This document shows positions 1-9,420 of a stretch of DNA of 64,000 bases, piece after piece. The stretch's first letter is position 1. Each line of letters begins with the position of its first letter. The DNA is from JAZIHH01 sp036678685 (GTDB taxonomy: Bacteria; Bacillota; UBA4882; UBA10575), in contig JAZIHH010000005.1 of assembly GCA_036678685.1 (NCBI GenBank), forward strand, positions 1-64,000, given 5' to 3'. A program made the position numbers and the translations under genes. The notes beneath the pieces were generated by a model that searched no databases, was not told the DNA's origin, and was given only the letters and a program-made list of their open reading frames with translations.

Positions 1-1
1 T

Positions 2-1556
2 GTGTAAAATTACTGTAGGTCTTTGCAGGAAATAACTTATGGAAAAAAGAAGAGGAACCTCACATTCAGCGATGAATGAATACCCCCCAAAGGAGGCTGA
101 GGTTCCTCATGGATCTAATTCGTTTAGTAGAAGAAAAAATCCTTTCGGTAGTGAACGAAATATCAAAAATTTTCGAAGGCGAGATTGACTATCTAACCTT
201 TGAGGCACAATTGAAAAAAAAGCTCGACGGTATAGGTTGCGCTCTAGTGCAACTGGTTTTGGAGACTCTTGAGGAAAAGATTCACGAAAGCGAAGAGCGC
301 AAACGAGACTGGAAAGTCGTACGGAGAAGAGACCAGAAAGCGATATTGACCCCTTTTGGTCAACTGACCTATGAACGGAGCTATTACCAGCATAAAGAAA
401 GTAAGCAGTATGCGTACTTGGTAGACGCACAAATAGGGATTACCCCTCATGCACGAGTAGGGCCCAATCTCAAAGCTGCCTTTCTGGAAGCATCCAGTAA
501 AATGTCCTACGAAGAGGCCACGGTGCAAGAAAGCAGCTATAATCCTGAACTGAAAGTAAGCAGGCAAACAGTAGCGTTGACTGTTAAAAAGTTTACTCCT
601 GTGAAATCGTTGCCACCGCAAGAGAAACGGTATGTGCGGGCATTGTACATAGAGGCCGATGAAGATCATGTGAGAATTAGAGATCATAAGCGGAAAAAGC
701 CCTCGTTGCTCATCTACGTTCACGAAGGGGTAAGCGAGGAGGGTTCGCGTCGTCGTCTTAAAAACGCGAAATATTTTACGAAACCCTGGGGAAAATCGGA
801 AGAGTTATGGTGGGAGGTTTTAGATTACCTGGAAGCCCGTTATGATCTTTCAACGGTTGAAAGGATCTATTTATTGGGAGACGGAGCTTCTTGGATCCGG
901 GCTGGACTACAATACTTACCGCCGCAAACTATTTTTATCCTAGATAAGTATCATTTAGAAAAATATATACAAACGGCTACCGCGCATGCACCCGAGCTTA
1001 AGAGGTTGATTCACCGGGGGATCAAATCCTTAAACAAGGAGGCAGTCCTGGCTCATCTTCATGAAGCATTATGGCGTACTGACGAAAAGCCAAGAAGGAA
1101 ACGGATTGTTGAGACCATCGGGTATATTGAGCGCAACTGGGACGGAATAGAAAATGGGGTCAAGCACCCCGGGATCGGCTGTAGTGCCGAAGGGCATGTC
1201 AGCCACATCCTGGCGGCCAGGTTGAGTAGCCGTCCGATGGCCTGGAGTTTACAAGGGGCAGAGAACATGGCCGCTATGCGGGTGGCTGTAGCTAATGGAG
1301 AGTCGATCCGGAAACAGTACTTGGCAATGCAAGCATCAATTCTGTTCCCTGTCGAGATAAAAGAAGCAGTGCAGGAAAAACTGAAGCGTTTACCCAAAAG
1401 AAAGCTGTTAGGGGTAGAAAACATCAATAATGTTCCACTATTACGTGGCGGTCACAACTTAACCAGGGTGGCTCTAAAATCTCTTAATGAATTCAATGCT
1501 GTTATTTAGTGCATGTTTGCTGAATGTGAGGTTAAAAACCTACAGTGTCTTGACAC
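2..1556 (+). mobile_element. ISLre2-family insertion sequence, apparently complete
   Basis: One transposase gene is flanked by inverted repeats. The outer ends (2-20 and 1538-1556) match imperfectly, about 14 of 19 positions, including a perfect 9-bp core actgtaggt/acctacagt. An inner pair is perfect over 14 bp: acctcacattcagc at 57-70 and its complement at 1519-1532. Family assignment comes from the transposase. A target-site duplication cannot be tested because only one base lies left of the element. The right end stops 21 bp before the secA -35 box. Confidence 0.8.
109..1509 (+). CDS. ISLre2-family transposase (UPF0236-like)
   Basis: Single 466-residue transposase of the insertion sequence. 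The start is ATG 109: AGGAGG at 91-96 lies 12 bases upstream, and the in-frame start at 76 has no ribosome site. Length and overall sequence (N-terminal helices, the stretch TPFGQLTYERSYYQ near residue 85, then a DEDH-containing segment near residue 185 and LGDGASWIR near 255) are those of the ISLre2/UPF0236 group. The frame is intact, so the element could be active. Catalytic residues were assigned by recollection of the family, not by alignment. Confidence 0.85.
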   Translation: MDLIRLVEEKILSVVNEISKIFEGEIDYLTFEAQLKKKLDGIGCALVQLVLETLEEKIHESEERKRDWKVVRRRDQKAILTPFGQLTYERSYYQHKESKQYAYLVDAQIGITPHARVGPNLKAAFLEASSKMSYEEATVQESSYNPELKVSRQTVALTVKKFTPVKSLPPQEKRYVRALYIEADEDHVRIRDHKRKKPSLLIYVHEGVSEEGSRRRLKNAKYFTKPWGKSEELWWEVLDYLEARYDLSTVERIYLLGDGASWIRAGLQYLPPQTIFILDKYHLEKYIQTATAHAPELKRLIHRGIKSLNKEAVLAHLHEALWRTDEKPRRKRIVETIGYIERNWDGIENGVKHPGIGCSAEGHVSHILAARLSSRPMAWSLQGAENMAAMRVAVANGESIRKQYLAMQASILFPVEIKEAVQEKLKRLPKRKLLGVENINNVPLLRGGHNLTRVALKSLNEFNAVI

Positions 1557-1576
1557 TATCAATTATTGAAACGCGG

Positions 1577-1605
1577 TTGTTTCCAGGGGGGGCAAGTGAT
1601 ATAAT
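1577..1605 (+). promoter_or_regulatory. Vegetative promoter of secA (extended -10)
   Basis: TTGTTT at 1577-1582, a 17-bp spacer and a perfect TATAAT at 1600-1605, preceded by TG at 1597-1598 (extended -10). This is a near-consensus SigA-type promoter about 75 bp upstream of secA, lying entirely outside the insertion sequence. Confidence 0.75.
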
Positions 1606-1682
1606 AGCATGAGTAAGAAGAAACATCCGGCTTTGTTAGACGTTATGTAATAAGGAGAGAGCTTCTGGAAGAGGGGATGCCA

Positions 1683-4319
1683 ATGTTGCGGTTTCTCCGG
1701 AATCTATGGGATACCAACCAGCGGGAGTTGAACCGGCTCGGGCCGATCGTGGCCAGGATTAATGAGTGGGAAGCGGAATTTGTCAAATACTCTGATGAAC
1801 AATTGCGGGCCAAGACCGGGGAGTTCCGCGCCCGCCGCCAAAATGGGGAAACATTGGAAGAACTCCTCCCCGAAGCCTTTGCCGTGGTCCGGGAAGCAGC
1901 CAAGAGGACTTTGGGGCAGAGGCATTTCGACGTGCAGTTGATGGGGGGGATTGTCCTCCATGAGGGAAAAATTGCCGAGATGAAAACCGGGGAGGGAAAA
2001 ACGCTCGTCGCCACCCTGCCGGTTTACCTTAACGCCCTGGACGGAAAAGGGGTCCACGTGGTTACCGTCAATGATTACCTGGCCAAGCGGGACAGCGAGT
2101 GGATGGGGCAGATTTACCGGTTTCTCGGTCTATCGGTCGGGGTGATTCTCCATGGCATGGATCCCGCCGCGCGCCGCCAGGCTTACCAGGCGGATGTCAC
2201 TTACGGGACGAACAACGAATTCGGCTTTGACTATCTCCGGGACAACATGGCCATTACCCGGGAGGAGATGGTGCAAAGGGAATTGCACTACGCGATTGTG
2301 GATGAGGTGGACAGCATCTTGATTGATGAAGCCCGGACTCCCTTAATCATTTCCGGGCAGGCGGAAAAACCGACCAGCCTCTATTACCAGTTTACCCGGA
2401 TCGCGAATCGTCTCAAAAGAGATGAGGATTATACGGTAGACGAAAAGGCCCGCACCGTGGCGGTGACCGAGGAAGGGGTGGCCAAGGCCGAAAAAATGCT
2501 GGGCGTGGAGAACCTCTACGCGCCCGAACACACCGATTTGGTTCATCACTTGATTCAGGCTCTGAAAGCCAAAGAGTTGATGAAAAGAGACAGTGACTAT
2601 GTGGTCAAAGACGGACAGGTAATTATTGTCGACCAGTTCACCGGCCGTTTGATGTTCGGCCGGCGGTACAGTGAAGGACTGCACCAGGCCATTGAGGCGA
2701 AAGAAGGCGTGAAAATCGAGCGGGAAAGTCAGACGCTGGCCACCATCACCTTTCAGAATTATTTCCGGATGTACGAAAAACTGGCCGGCATGACCGGAAC
2801 CGCGGAAACCGAGGAAGCGGAATTCCGCAAAATTTACGGCCTGGAAGTGGTGGTTATCCCCACCAACCTGCCGATGATCCGGATTGATTATCCCGATGTG
2901 GTTTACAAAACCGTCCGCAGTAAAATCCAGGCGGTCGTGGATGAGATCGCAGAGGTCCATAAAAGCGGGCGGCCGGTTCTGGTGGGCACCATTTCCATTG
3001 AAAAATCGGAACTGCTCTCCGCCATGCTTAAAAAGCGGAAAATTCCCCATCAGGTTTTAAACGCCAAGTATCATGAGAAAGAAGCGGAGATCATCGCCCA
3101 GGCCGGACGGTTGGGCGCGGTTACCATCGCCACCAACATGGCCGGGCGGGGAACGGATATAATTTTGGGCGGCAACCCGGATTTCCTTGCCATTTCCCTC
3201 CTGAAAGAGCAGGGGATCAATCCTGAAGAAGCCACGGAGGAGCAGAGGCAAAAAGCGCGGGAAAAAGCCCTCCAGATTACCAGGGCGGAACATGAAAAAG
3301 TGGTTGCCCTCGGCGGGCTGCATATAATCGGTACCGAACGCCACGAAAGCCGGAGAATCGACAATCAGTTGCGGGGGCGGGCCGGCCGTCAGGGTGATCC
3401 CGGGTCCTCCCGTTTTTATGTTTCCATGGAAGATGATTTAATGCGCCTTTTCGGCGGCGAGGTGATCGTCCGCTGGATGGAGAGACTGGGTTGGGCGGAG
3501 GATGTTCCGATTGAACATCCCCGGATCGCCCGGGCCATTGAAAACGCCCAGCGCAAAGTGGAAGCCAGGAACTTTGAGATCCGTAAACATGTTTTAGAAT
3601 ATGATGATGTGCTGAACCGGCAAAGAGAGACCATTTACGGCCTCCGCCGCAAACTCTTGATGGGTGAAGACCTCCGCCCTCAGGTCATGGAAATGCTCGC
3701 CCAGGTGATCTCCGGGCTGGTGCAGATGCATACCGATGCCCGTATTCCCGAGGAATGGGATCTTAAAGGGTTGCTCGCCTTCGCGGAACAGATCTTTCTC
3801 CCTCCCGGTTTGCTGAAAACGGAAGACCTGGCCGGAGAGGAAGATCCGGAAGCGATCAAGAACCTGCTCTACGAGAGGGCCGTGGCGCTTTACGAAGAAA
3901 AAGAGAAGGAAATCGGCAGGGAAAGAATGCGGGTTTTGGAACGGTATGTGATGCTGAACACCATCGACCGGTTTTGGATGGAACACCTGCAAAACATGGA
4001 CGATCTCCGGGAAGGAATTGGCCTGCGGGCTTACGCGCAACAAGATCCGCTGGTCGTTTATAAGATCGAATCATACCAGATGTTTCAGGGGCTCTTGGAA
4101 ACGATCCGCGAGGAAGTCATCAGATTCCTCTTTAAAGTACAGATTACCGAGGAGAAAGCCCGCCCGCGCCGAAGAGTGCAAAACCTGGTTACCAACCGGG
4201 GGGAAAGCGGAGCGGTGGAAGTAACCCAGAGAAAAGTAGGGAAAAAAGTCGGGCGCAACGAACCTTGTCCCTGCGGGAGCGGGAAGAAATACAAAAAATG
4301 TTGCGGAAAGACGGCTTAA
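1683..4319 (+). CDS. secA: Preprotein translocase ATPase SecA
   Basis: Motor of the Sec pathway: couples ATP hydrolysis to moving unfolded preproteins through SecYEG at the inner membrane. The 878-residue length is normal. Walker A MKTGEGKT lies near residue 100, Walker B/DEAD-like DEVDSILIDEARTPLI near 207, the helicase motif GRGTDI near 490, and a C-terminal zinc-binding tail CPCGSGKKYKKCC. Start ATG 1683 is preferred over the ATG at 1677 because GAGGGG (1671-1676) is 6 bases upstream of it. prfB follows after 59 bases, the usual Firmicute order. Confidence 0.97.
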   Translation: MLRFLRNLWDTNQRELNRLGPIVARINEWEAEFVKYSDEQLRAKTGEFRARRQNGETLEELLPEAFAVVREAAKRTLGQRHFDVQLMGGIVLHEGKIAEMKTGEGKTLVATLPVYLNALDGKGVHVVTVNDYLAKRDSEWMGQIYRFLGLSVGVILHGMDPAARRQAYQADVTYGTNNEFGFDYLRDNMAITREEMVQRELHYAIVDEVDSILIDEARTPLIISGQAEKPTSLYYQFTRIANRLKRDEDYTVDEKARTVAVTEEGVAKAEKMLGVENLYAPEHTDLVHHLIQALKAKELMKRDSDYVVKDGQVIIVDQFTGRLMFGRRYSEGLHQAIEAKEGVKIERESQTLATITFQNYFRMYEKLAGMTGTAETEEAEFRKIYGLEVVVIPTNLPMIRIDYPDVVYKTVRSKIQAVVDEIAEVHKSGRPVLVGTISIEKSELLSAMLKKRKIPHQVLNAKYHEKEAEIIAQAGRLGAVTIATNMAGRGTDIILGGNPDFLAISLLKEQGINPEEATEEQRQKAREKALQITRAEHEKVVALGGLHIIGTERHESRRIDNQLRGRAGRQGDPGSSRFYVSMEDDLMRLFGGEVIVRWMERLGWAEDVPIEHPRIARAIENAQRKVEARNFEIRKHVLEYDDVLNRQRETIYGLRRKLLMGEDLRPQVMEMLAQVISGLVQMHTDARIPEEWDLKGLLAFAEQIFLPPGLLKTEDLAGEEDPEAIKNLLYERAVALYEEKEKEIGRERMRVLERYVMLNTIDRFWMEHLQNMDDLREGIGLRAYAQQDPLVVYKIESYQMFQGLLETIREEVIRFLFKVQITEEKARPRRRVQNLVTNRGESGAVEVTQRKVGKKVGRNEPCPCGSGKKYKKCCGKTA

Positions 4320-4378
4320 TCCGGGAGGAAAAAACCGGCGAGCCGCCAATTCATGAAGGACAAAGGAGATGATGGATA

Positions 4379-5492
4379 ATGGTGGAACCCGGTGAATTAA
4401 AAACGACCATTAATGCGGCTTGGCAACGTTTGCAGAAAATGAGGGAGTATCTTTGACCTTGCGGGCAAGGAAGAGCAGATAAAAGCCTTGGAAGAAAAAA
4501 CGGCCCAGCCGGATTTCTGGGCGGACCAGGCAGCGGCCCAGAAAACCCTTAAAGAATTAAACAGTTTAAAAGATAAAGTGGAAAAAGTCACCCGCCTGGA
4601 GAGGCAGGTTAAGGATTATCAGGAACTGCTGGAATTGGCCCTGGAAAGCGGGGAAGAAGAGGTTTTGCCGGAAATAAAGGACGGTCTGGCCCGGGTCCGT
4701 TCCGACCTGGAACAGTTGGAACTCACCACCCTTTTGCACGGGGAGTTCGACCACTGCCATGCTTATCTCAGTATTCATCCCGGGGCCGGGGGAACGGAGT
4801 CGCAAGACTGGGCCGGGATGTTGCTGCGGATGTATACCCGGTGGACGGAGAAACGCGGCTTTAAAACAGAGATCGTGGAGCTTCTCCCCGGCGAGGAGGC
4901 GGGGATCAAAAGCGCCACCCTCCGGATTGAAGGAGAAAACGCCTTTGGGTTTCTGCGGGGAGAAAAAGGAGTTCATCGCCTGGTCCGGATCTCTCCCTTT
5001 GACGCTTCTGGGCGGCGGCATACTTCCTTCACTTCGGTGGAGGTGATCCCGGAGATCACCGATGAAGTGGAGGTGGAGATCCGGCCGGAAGATATTAAAA
5101 TGGATACCTTCCGGGCGGGCGGCGCCGGCGGCCAGCACGTCAATAAAACCGATTCCGCGGTGCGCCTTACCCACCTGCCTACCGGCATTGTTGTCACCTG
5201 TCAGAACGAACGGTCGCAACACCAAAACCGGGAAACAGCCATGAAATTGCTTAAGGCCAAGTTGGCCGAGGAGCAGCGGCGGAAGAGGGAAGAGAAGTTG
5301 GACCAGATTAAAGGGGAACAAAAGGAAATTGCCTGGGGAAACCAGATCCGGTCCTATGTCTTTTGTCCCTATACCATGGTCAAAGACCACCGGACAGAAG
5401 AAGAAACCAGCAATGTGCAGGCGGTGATGGACGGGGAAATCGACCTTTTTATTGAAGCCTTCCTGCGCTCCAAATATAACCAGGCCGGTTAA
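4379..5492 (+). CDS. prfB: Peptide chain release factor 2, with programmed +1 frameshift
   Basis: Recognises UGA/UAA stop codons and triggers peptide release. The gene is split in two frames: ATG 4379 opens 25 codons ending in CTT, followed by in-frame TGA at 4454-4456; skipping T4454 continues in the second frame to 5492, giving about 370 residues. The site AGG-GAG-TAT-CTT-TGA-C, with its internal Shine-Dalgarno-like AGGGAG (4442-4447), is the classic autoregulatory RF2 frameshift: low RF2 lets ribosomes slip and make more RF2. The decoding motif SPF (near residue 205) and catalytic GGQ (near 250) are present. AAAGGAG at 4362-4368 is the ribosome site. Confidence 0.96.
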
Positions 5493-5566
5493 AGGCGGTT
5501 AAAAGCAGTTCTTGCCGGCGGCAAAAGGGAATAATTATAAGATATGGACAGGGGATGGCATAAAGG

Positions 5567-6274
5567 TTGTCACCGGGACCAGGCTTGACCAAAAAAATAC
5601 TCGCCTTCAGCCTCTTAGGAATCTGCCTGGGCTTTTTTACCGGGGAAAGTCTTGTCCACCATTATCTCGGGAAAAAGTTGGCGCAGGCGTTGGCCAAAGA
5701 GACCAGGGTGGCCGAGGAGGTAAAATGGGACCTGGCGCCTCCGGGTCTTTTTGACCTGGTGCGCGGGAGAATAAAAGACGTGCGTTTTACCGCTTCCCGC
5801 CTGGCTTTTCATGGCGGGCCGGTCCTGGAGGAACTGGTCCTGGCCGGCAAAGAAATCAAGTTTGATCCAAAAGCCTTATGGTTCGGCGGGAAGATGGAAG
5901 TGGAGGCACTGGTCGACACGGTCCTGGCTTTCCGTTTGACGGAGGAGGAACTGACCACTCTTTTACGGCACCGGGCGCCGGAATGGAACCCTACGCTCTT
6001 TCTGACCCCCGGAGAAATAAGAGTCGAAGGGGTCTACCGGGGATTGACGTATGAGGCCTCCGTCTGGCTGGAACAGGCCGGAGAAAACAGGATGCGCCTG
6101 ATCCCCACCGGTTTAAGGGTCGAAGGTTACGCGGTGCCTCCGGGGTTCTTCCACACTTACCGGCCGGTCCTGACCTGGGAATTTCCGGTGGCCTTACCCT
6201 GGCCCCTGCGCATAGACGAGTTCCGGGTGGAACAAGGGTTTTTGCAAATCAAATGGCGGGAGAGGGAAAGATGA
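5567..6274 (+). CDS. LmeA-like (DUF2993) phospholipid-binding protein
   Basis: A 235-residue protein with an N-terminal hydrophobic segment (about residues 9-28) and then a soluble beta-rich domain resembling DUF2993/LmeA. That family is thought to bind phospholipid at the cell envelope. The start is uncertain: TTG 5567 is used, TTG 5585 is also possible. Its stop overlaps the lpxB start (ATGA, 6271-6274), so the two are probably translationally coupled. The pairing suggests an envelope-lipid role; this is inference. Confidence 0.6.
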   Translation: MSPGPGLTKKILAFSLLGICLGFFTGESLVHHYLGKKLAQALAKETRVAEEVKWDLAPPGLFDLVRGRIKDVRFTASRLAFHGGPVLEELVLAGKEIKFDPKALWFGGKMEVEALVDTVLAFRLTEEELTTLLRHRAPEWNPTLFLTPGEIRVEGVYRGLTYEASVWLEQAGENRMRLIPTGLRVEGYAVPPGFFHTYRPVLTWEFPVALPWPLRIDEFRVEQGFLQIKWRERER

Positions 6275-7434
6275 AATATTTCATTTCCACGGGCGAGCAT
6301 TCCGGGGATATGCACGGCGCCGCCCTGGTCCGGGAGATAAAAAACCTCGATCCGGAAGCGGAGTTTCGCGGCATGGGAGGGCCTTTGATGGCCGGGGAAG
6401 GAGTACAGGTGCTTTTTGATCCCACTCGCCGCAGTACGATTGGTTTTTGGGAAGCGGCCAAACACTTATTTACCTACCGCCGGCTGCTCAGGGTTTACAC
6501 CCGGGTTTTCCAAACATACCGGCCGGATGTGTTTATCTGGCTTGATTCCGGGGGCTTCAACCTTCTCCTGGCGGAGCGGGCCAAACGGCTTTCCATCCCG
6601 GTAGTCTGCCTTTTTTCTCCTTCCGCCTGGGCTTACGGGAAGAAACGGGCTGTGCGGATGGCGGAATGTGTCAGTCATCTGGCGGCGGTTTTACCTTTTG
6701 AGGCCGATTTTTACCGCCGTTTTGGCCTCAAAGTAACTTATATCGGGCACCCCCTGCTGGACCGGGTCAAAACCGCCATCTCCCGGGAGCAATGGCGCAG
6801 GGAGCAAGGGATCAAAGACGGGGAAAAAGTGGCGGTCTTGATGCCCGGCAGCCGGCAGCAGGAAATAAGAAATCACCTGCCGGTCATGCTGGCGGCGGCG
6901 GAAAAACTCCAGACCGAAGAGGATGGCTGGAAATTTTTTCTCCCCCGGGCGGCGACGGTGGAAAAAACCCACCTCACTCCGTACTTGACCGCCTTTTCCG
7001 GGCGGATTAACGTGGTGGACGAGAATGTTTATTCCCTGTTGGCCGCGGCCGATCTCGGGGTGCTTTCTTCCGGCACCGCCACCTTGGAAGCGGCTTTATT
7101 GGGCTTGCCGGTGGTGGTCGTTTACCGTGTCTCCCGCCTTTCGGCTTTTCTCTACCGGCGGTTGCAAAACAAAGAGAACCGGGGCCGCGAGGTGACCATC
7201 GCCCTGCCGAACTTGATCGCCGGCCGGAAAATCCTGCCCGAACTGTTGCAGGATGATCTGACCCCGGAGAATTTAACCGCCGCGATGAAAGAGTTGTTAA
7301 AGGAAGATTACCGGGCGGCCATAAAAGCGGAGTACGAAAAGATCCGGCAACAACTGGGCCCCTCCGGGGTGATGGCAAGAGCGGCCCGGGTGGTGACGGC
7401 GGAAGCACAGATGGGCGCCGATAAAAAGGGATGA
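6271..7434 (+). CDS. lpxB: Lipid-A-disaccharide synthase
   Basis: GT19 enzyme that joins UDP-2,3-diacylglucosamine and lipid X into the lipid A disaccharide at the inner face of the inner membrane. The 387 residues contain the family landmarks: TGEHSGDMHGA at the N-terminus (usually xGExSGD), PFEADFYRRFGL and IGHPLLD around 140-160, LMPGSRQQEI near 190, and SSGTATLEAALLGLP near 270. The start is ATG 6271, giving MKYFIST; the upstream ATG at 6253 lies inside the preceding gene. No other lpx gene is in the window, so the pathway must be encoded elsewhere if it is complete. Confidence 0.85.
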   Translation: MKYFISTGEHSGDMHGAALVREIKNLDPEAEFRGMGGPLMAGEGVQVLFDPTRRSTIGFWEAAKHLFTYRRLLRVYTRVFQTYRPDVFIWLDSGGFNLLLAERAKRLSIPVVCLFSPSAWAYGKKRAVRMAECVSHLAAVLPFEADFYRRFGLKVTYIGHPLLDRVKTAISREQWRREQGIKDGEKVAVLMPGSRQQEIRNHLPVMLAAAEKLQTEEDGWKFFLPRAATVEKTHLTPYLTAFSGRINVVDENVYSLLAAADLGVLSSGTATLEAALLGLPVVVVYRVSRLSAFLYRRLQNKENRGREVTIALPNLIAGRKILPELLQDDLTPENLTAAMKELLKEDYRAAIKAEYEKIRQQLGPSGVMARAARVVTAEAQMGADKKG

Positions 7435-7496
7435 AGTTCTAGGTTTCCCCCCCGTGACATATGGTAAATTGAATATGATCATCAAAACAAAACGGG

Positions 7497-8363
7497 GTGG
7501 GGGCCTTGCGCATTTTCGTTGTTCCGCGGAGGAAATTTTTTGGCCTTGCACTGACGATCCTCTTGGGCGGATATTTTCTTTGGCGGCCCGGGGCCATGAT
7601 GAATACCGTCCGGCGGGTTTCAGTTTTATTGAGCGGGCGGATTATTCCCATCTATTCAGTGGAAACCCCCGATAAAAAAGTGGCCATTTCCTTTGACGCG
7701 GTCTGGGGCGCCGACCAGACCCCAAAATTACTGGAAATAATGGCGAAAAACAATGTCCGGACCACCTTTTTCCTTAGCGGGTTCTGGCTGGAGAAATATC
7801 CGGAAATGGCGAAAGCAATCGCCCGGGCCGGTCATGAGATTGGCAACCACACTTATACCCATCCCCACTTGAACAAGCTTTCCAAAGAAGAGATCGCCCG
7901 CGAACTCCTCCGCACCCACCAGTTGATCCGGGAATTGACCGGCCAGACAGCCACCCTTTTTCGCCCCCCCTTTGGCGAGTACAATAATAAAGTGATTGAA
8001 ACCGCAGCCGAGTGCGGATATAAGACCATCATTTGGGATATTGACTCCCTGGACTGGCAGGACCTTTCCGCCGCCGCCATGCTGGAGCGGATCCAGAAAC
8101 GCCTGCAACCCGGGTCCATCATTCTCTTTCACAATGCGGGAAAGCATACCCCGGAGGCGGTCGCCCAACTGTTGCCCCTCTTAAAGAGCAAGGGCTATGC
8201 TGTGGTTCCCGTCTCCCAGTTGTTGTTGCCGGGAGAAACCTACACCGACCATACCGGGCGGCAACGGCCCAAAAAGAAAACCCTTCCCGGGGGGCAAACC
8301 CCTCCCGACCATGGGCTGCTTGACCTTTACCGGCTGCTGGTTTCGGAAAGGGGGTACAGGTAA
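7497..8363 (+). CDS. NodB-type polysaccharide deacetylase, membrane-anchored
   Basis: Family 4 carbohydrate esterase; relatives remove acetyl groups from peptidoglycan or other amino-sugar polymers outside the cell. An N-terminal hydrophobic segment (residues 13-29) is followed by the NodB domain: VAISFDAVWG (catalytic Asp), HEIGNHTYTHPHL (metal His pair), FRPPFGEYN, DSLDW and ILFHN. All catalytic positions appear present. The start is GTG 7497 or TTG 7506; the G-rich run before 7506 favours the latter. The sporulation-type deacetylases PdaB and YlxY are the closest resemblance. Its stop overlaps the next gene's ATG (TAATG). Confidence 0.85.
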   Translation: MGALRIFVVPRRKFFGLALTILLGGYFLWRPGAMMNTVRRVSVLLSGRIIPIYSVETPDKKVAISFDAVWGADQTPKLLEIMAKNNVRTTFFLSGFWLEKYPEMAKAIARAGHEIGNHTYTHPHLNKLSKEEIARELLRTHQLIRELTGQTATLFRPPFGEYNNKVIETAAECGYKTIIWDIDSLDWQDLSAAAMLERIQKRLQPGSIILFHNAGKHTPEAVAQLLPLLKSKGYAVVPVSQLLLPGETYTDHTGRQRPKKKTLPGGQTPPDHGLLDLYRLLVSERGYR

Positions 8364-9346
8364 TGGGCTTGGTAATTTTGGAGCGGAGGAAGATTGTCCG
8401 CTTTTTTTGCTGGTCTTTTCTGGTTTTATTAGGGCTGGCGACGCTGGCCCGGTGGCCGGAAACGGCGCGCAGCCTGTACGGGGTGAAAGAACGGGTGACC
8501 CTGGAAGGGCTTCCGGTGGAACGGCTTTTACCGGGCGAGGTACGGGCCCTGGTGGAAGAATTGGCGGAGAGGTATTTTATCCAGCCGCAGAATGCCGGTT
8601 TCTTCCCCGAGACCGGGGAGGTATTGGCCGAGCGGGAAGGGCGGGGGATTGATATTGACCGTACAGTGGAAAAGGTTTTAAAAGCCCGTCCCGGGGAGAA
8701 CCTCTCCCTGGTTACCTATTCGATCCCGGCGGCGGTGACCAGGGATTACTTTTCCCCTGTTTTCCAGGGGAATCCGGAACGAAAAGAGGTCAGCATTACG
8801 GTGAATGTGGCTTGGGGGGAGGAAGAGATCCCCGGGATGCTCGAGGTTTTTCGCCAAAACTCGGTGCAGGCCACTTTTTTCTTTGTTGGCGACTGGGTGA
8901 AAAAATTTCCCGACCTGGTCCGGGCGATCAGCACGGATGGACATGAGATAGCCAACCACGGCCTTTATCACGGCCATCCGAATACCATGAGCCGTGACGA
9001 GTTGAACCGTTTAATTTTGGATAATGCCCGCCTCTTGGCCGAGGTGACCGGGGAACCGCCGGCCAAACTTTTTGCCCCGCCTTACGGCGAATTCAACGAG
9101 CAGGTGGTTTCGGTCGCCGGAAACCTGGGGTACCGGACGATCCTTTGGACCATCGATACGGTGGACTGGAAGCGGCCGGCCCCGGAGGTCATTGCCCGGC
9201 GGGTCCTTGAGAAGATCGAGCCGGGGGCGATTATTCTCATGCACCCCACCGCGCCGACCGTGGCGGCCCTGGACGGGATCATTAAAAGCCTTAAAGCGCA
9301 GGGATATACCTTGGTCACTGTGGGAAGGTTGCTGCGCGAGGAATAA
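8363..9346 (+). CDS. YlxY-like polysaccharide deacetylase homolog, probably altered active site
   Basis: Paralogue of the preceding gene, 327 residues. It has a membrane segment (about 14-30), a region of about 100 residues reminiscent of YoaR/PG-binding domains, then a NodB fold. The first motif reads ITVNVAWGEE, with Asn where the catalytic Asp normally stands, and the later RPPYG motif reads FAPPYGEFN. The histidine region HEIANHGLYHGHP and DTVDW are kept. This pattern recalls the sporulation-associated YlxY group of Bacillus. Enzymatic activity is doubtful; a structural or regulatory role is possible. Coupled to the upstream gene and followed by a terminator. Confidence 0.75.
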   Translation: MGLVILERRKIVRFFCWSFLVLLGLATLARWPETARSLYGVKERVTLEGLPVERLLPGEVRALVEELAERYFIQPQNAGFFPETGEVLAEREGRGIDIDRTVEKVLKARPGENLSLVTYSIPAAVTRDYFSPVFQGNPERKEVSITVNVAWGEEEIPGMLEVFRQNSVQATFFFVGDWVKKFPDLVRAISTDGHEIANHGLYHGHPNTMSRDELNRLILDNARLLAEVTGEPPAKLFAPPYGEFNEQVVSVAGNLGYRTILWTIDTVDWKRPAPEVIARRVLEKIEPGAIILMHPTAPTVAALDGIIKSLKAQGYTLVTVGRLLREE

Positions 9347-9371
9347 ACAGATTTTAAAGCGGGAGGGGGTT

Positions 9372-9420
9372 GGCCGGCGGTTTTCTTGACTGCCGGCCGC
9401 CGCTCTTTTTTTATTTTTTT
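9372..9420 (+). terminator. Rho-independent terminator after the deacetylase pair
   Basis: GGCCGGC (9372-9378) pairs with GCCGGCC (9392-9398) and is followed by a T-rich tract (9405-9420). It closes the secA-to-deacetylase gene run. Confidence 0.8.

Noticed and set aside
2343..3050. 235-codon minus-strand open frame opposite secA
   Set aside because: Complement of conserved secA codons; biased composition, no motif.
4566..5390. 274-codon minus-strand open frame opposite prfB
   Set aside because: Mirrors the prfB frame; no independent support.
4488..5492. prfB starting at TTG 4488 as a normal gene
   Set aside because: This omits the N-terminal 36 residues that are encoded before and around the frameshift; the upstream frame with ribosome site and slip site is clearly part of the gene.
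8197..8652. 151-codon plus-strand open frame across the two deacetylase genes
   Set aside because: Overlaps both real genes out of frame; Gly/Arg-rich translation.
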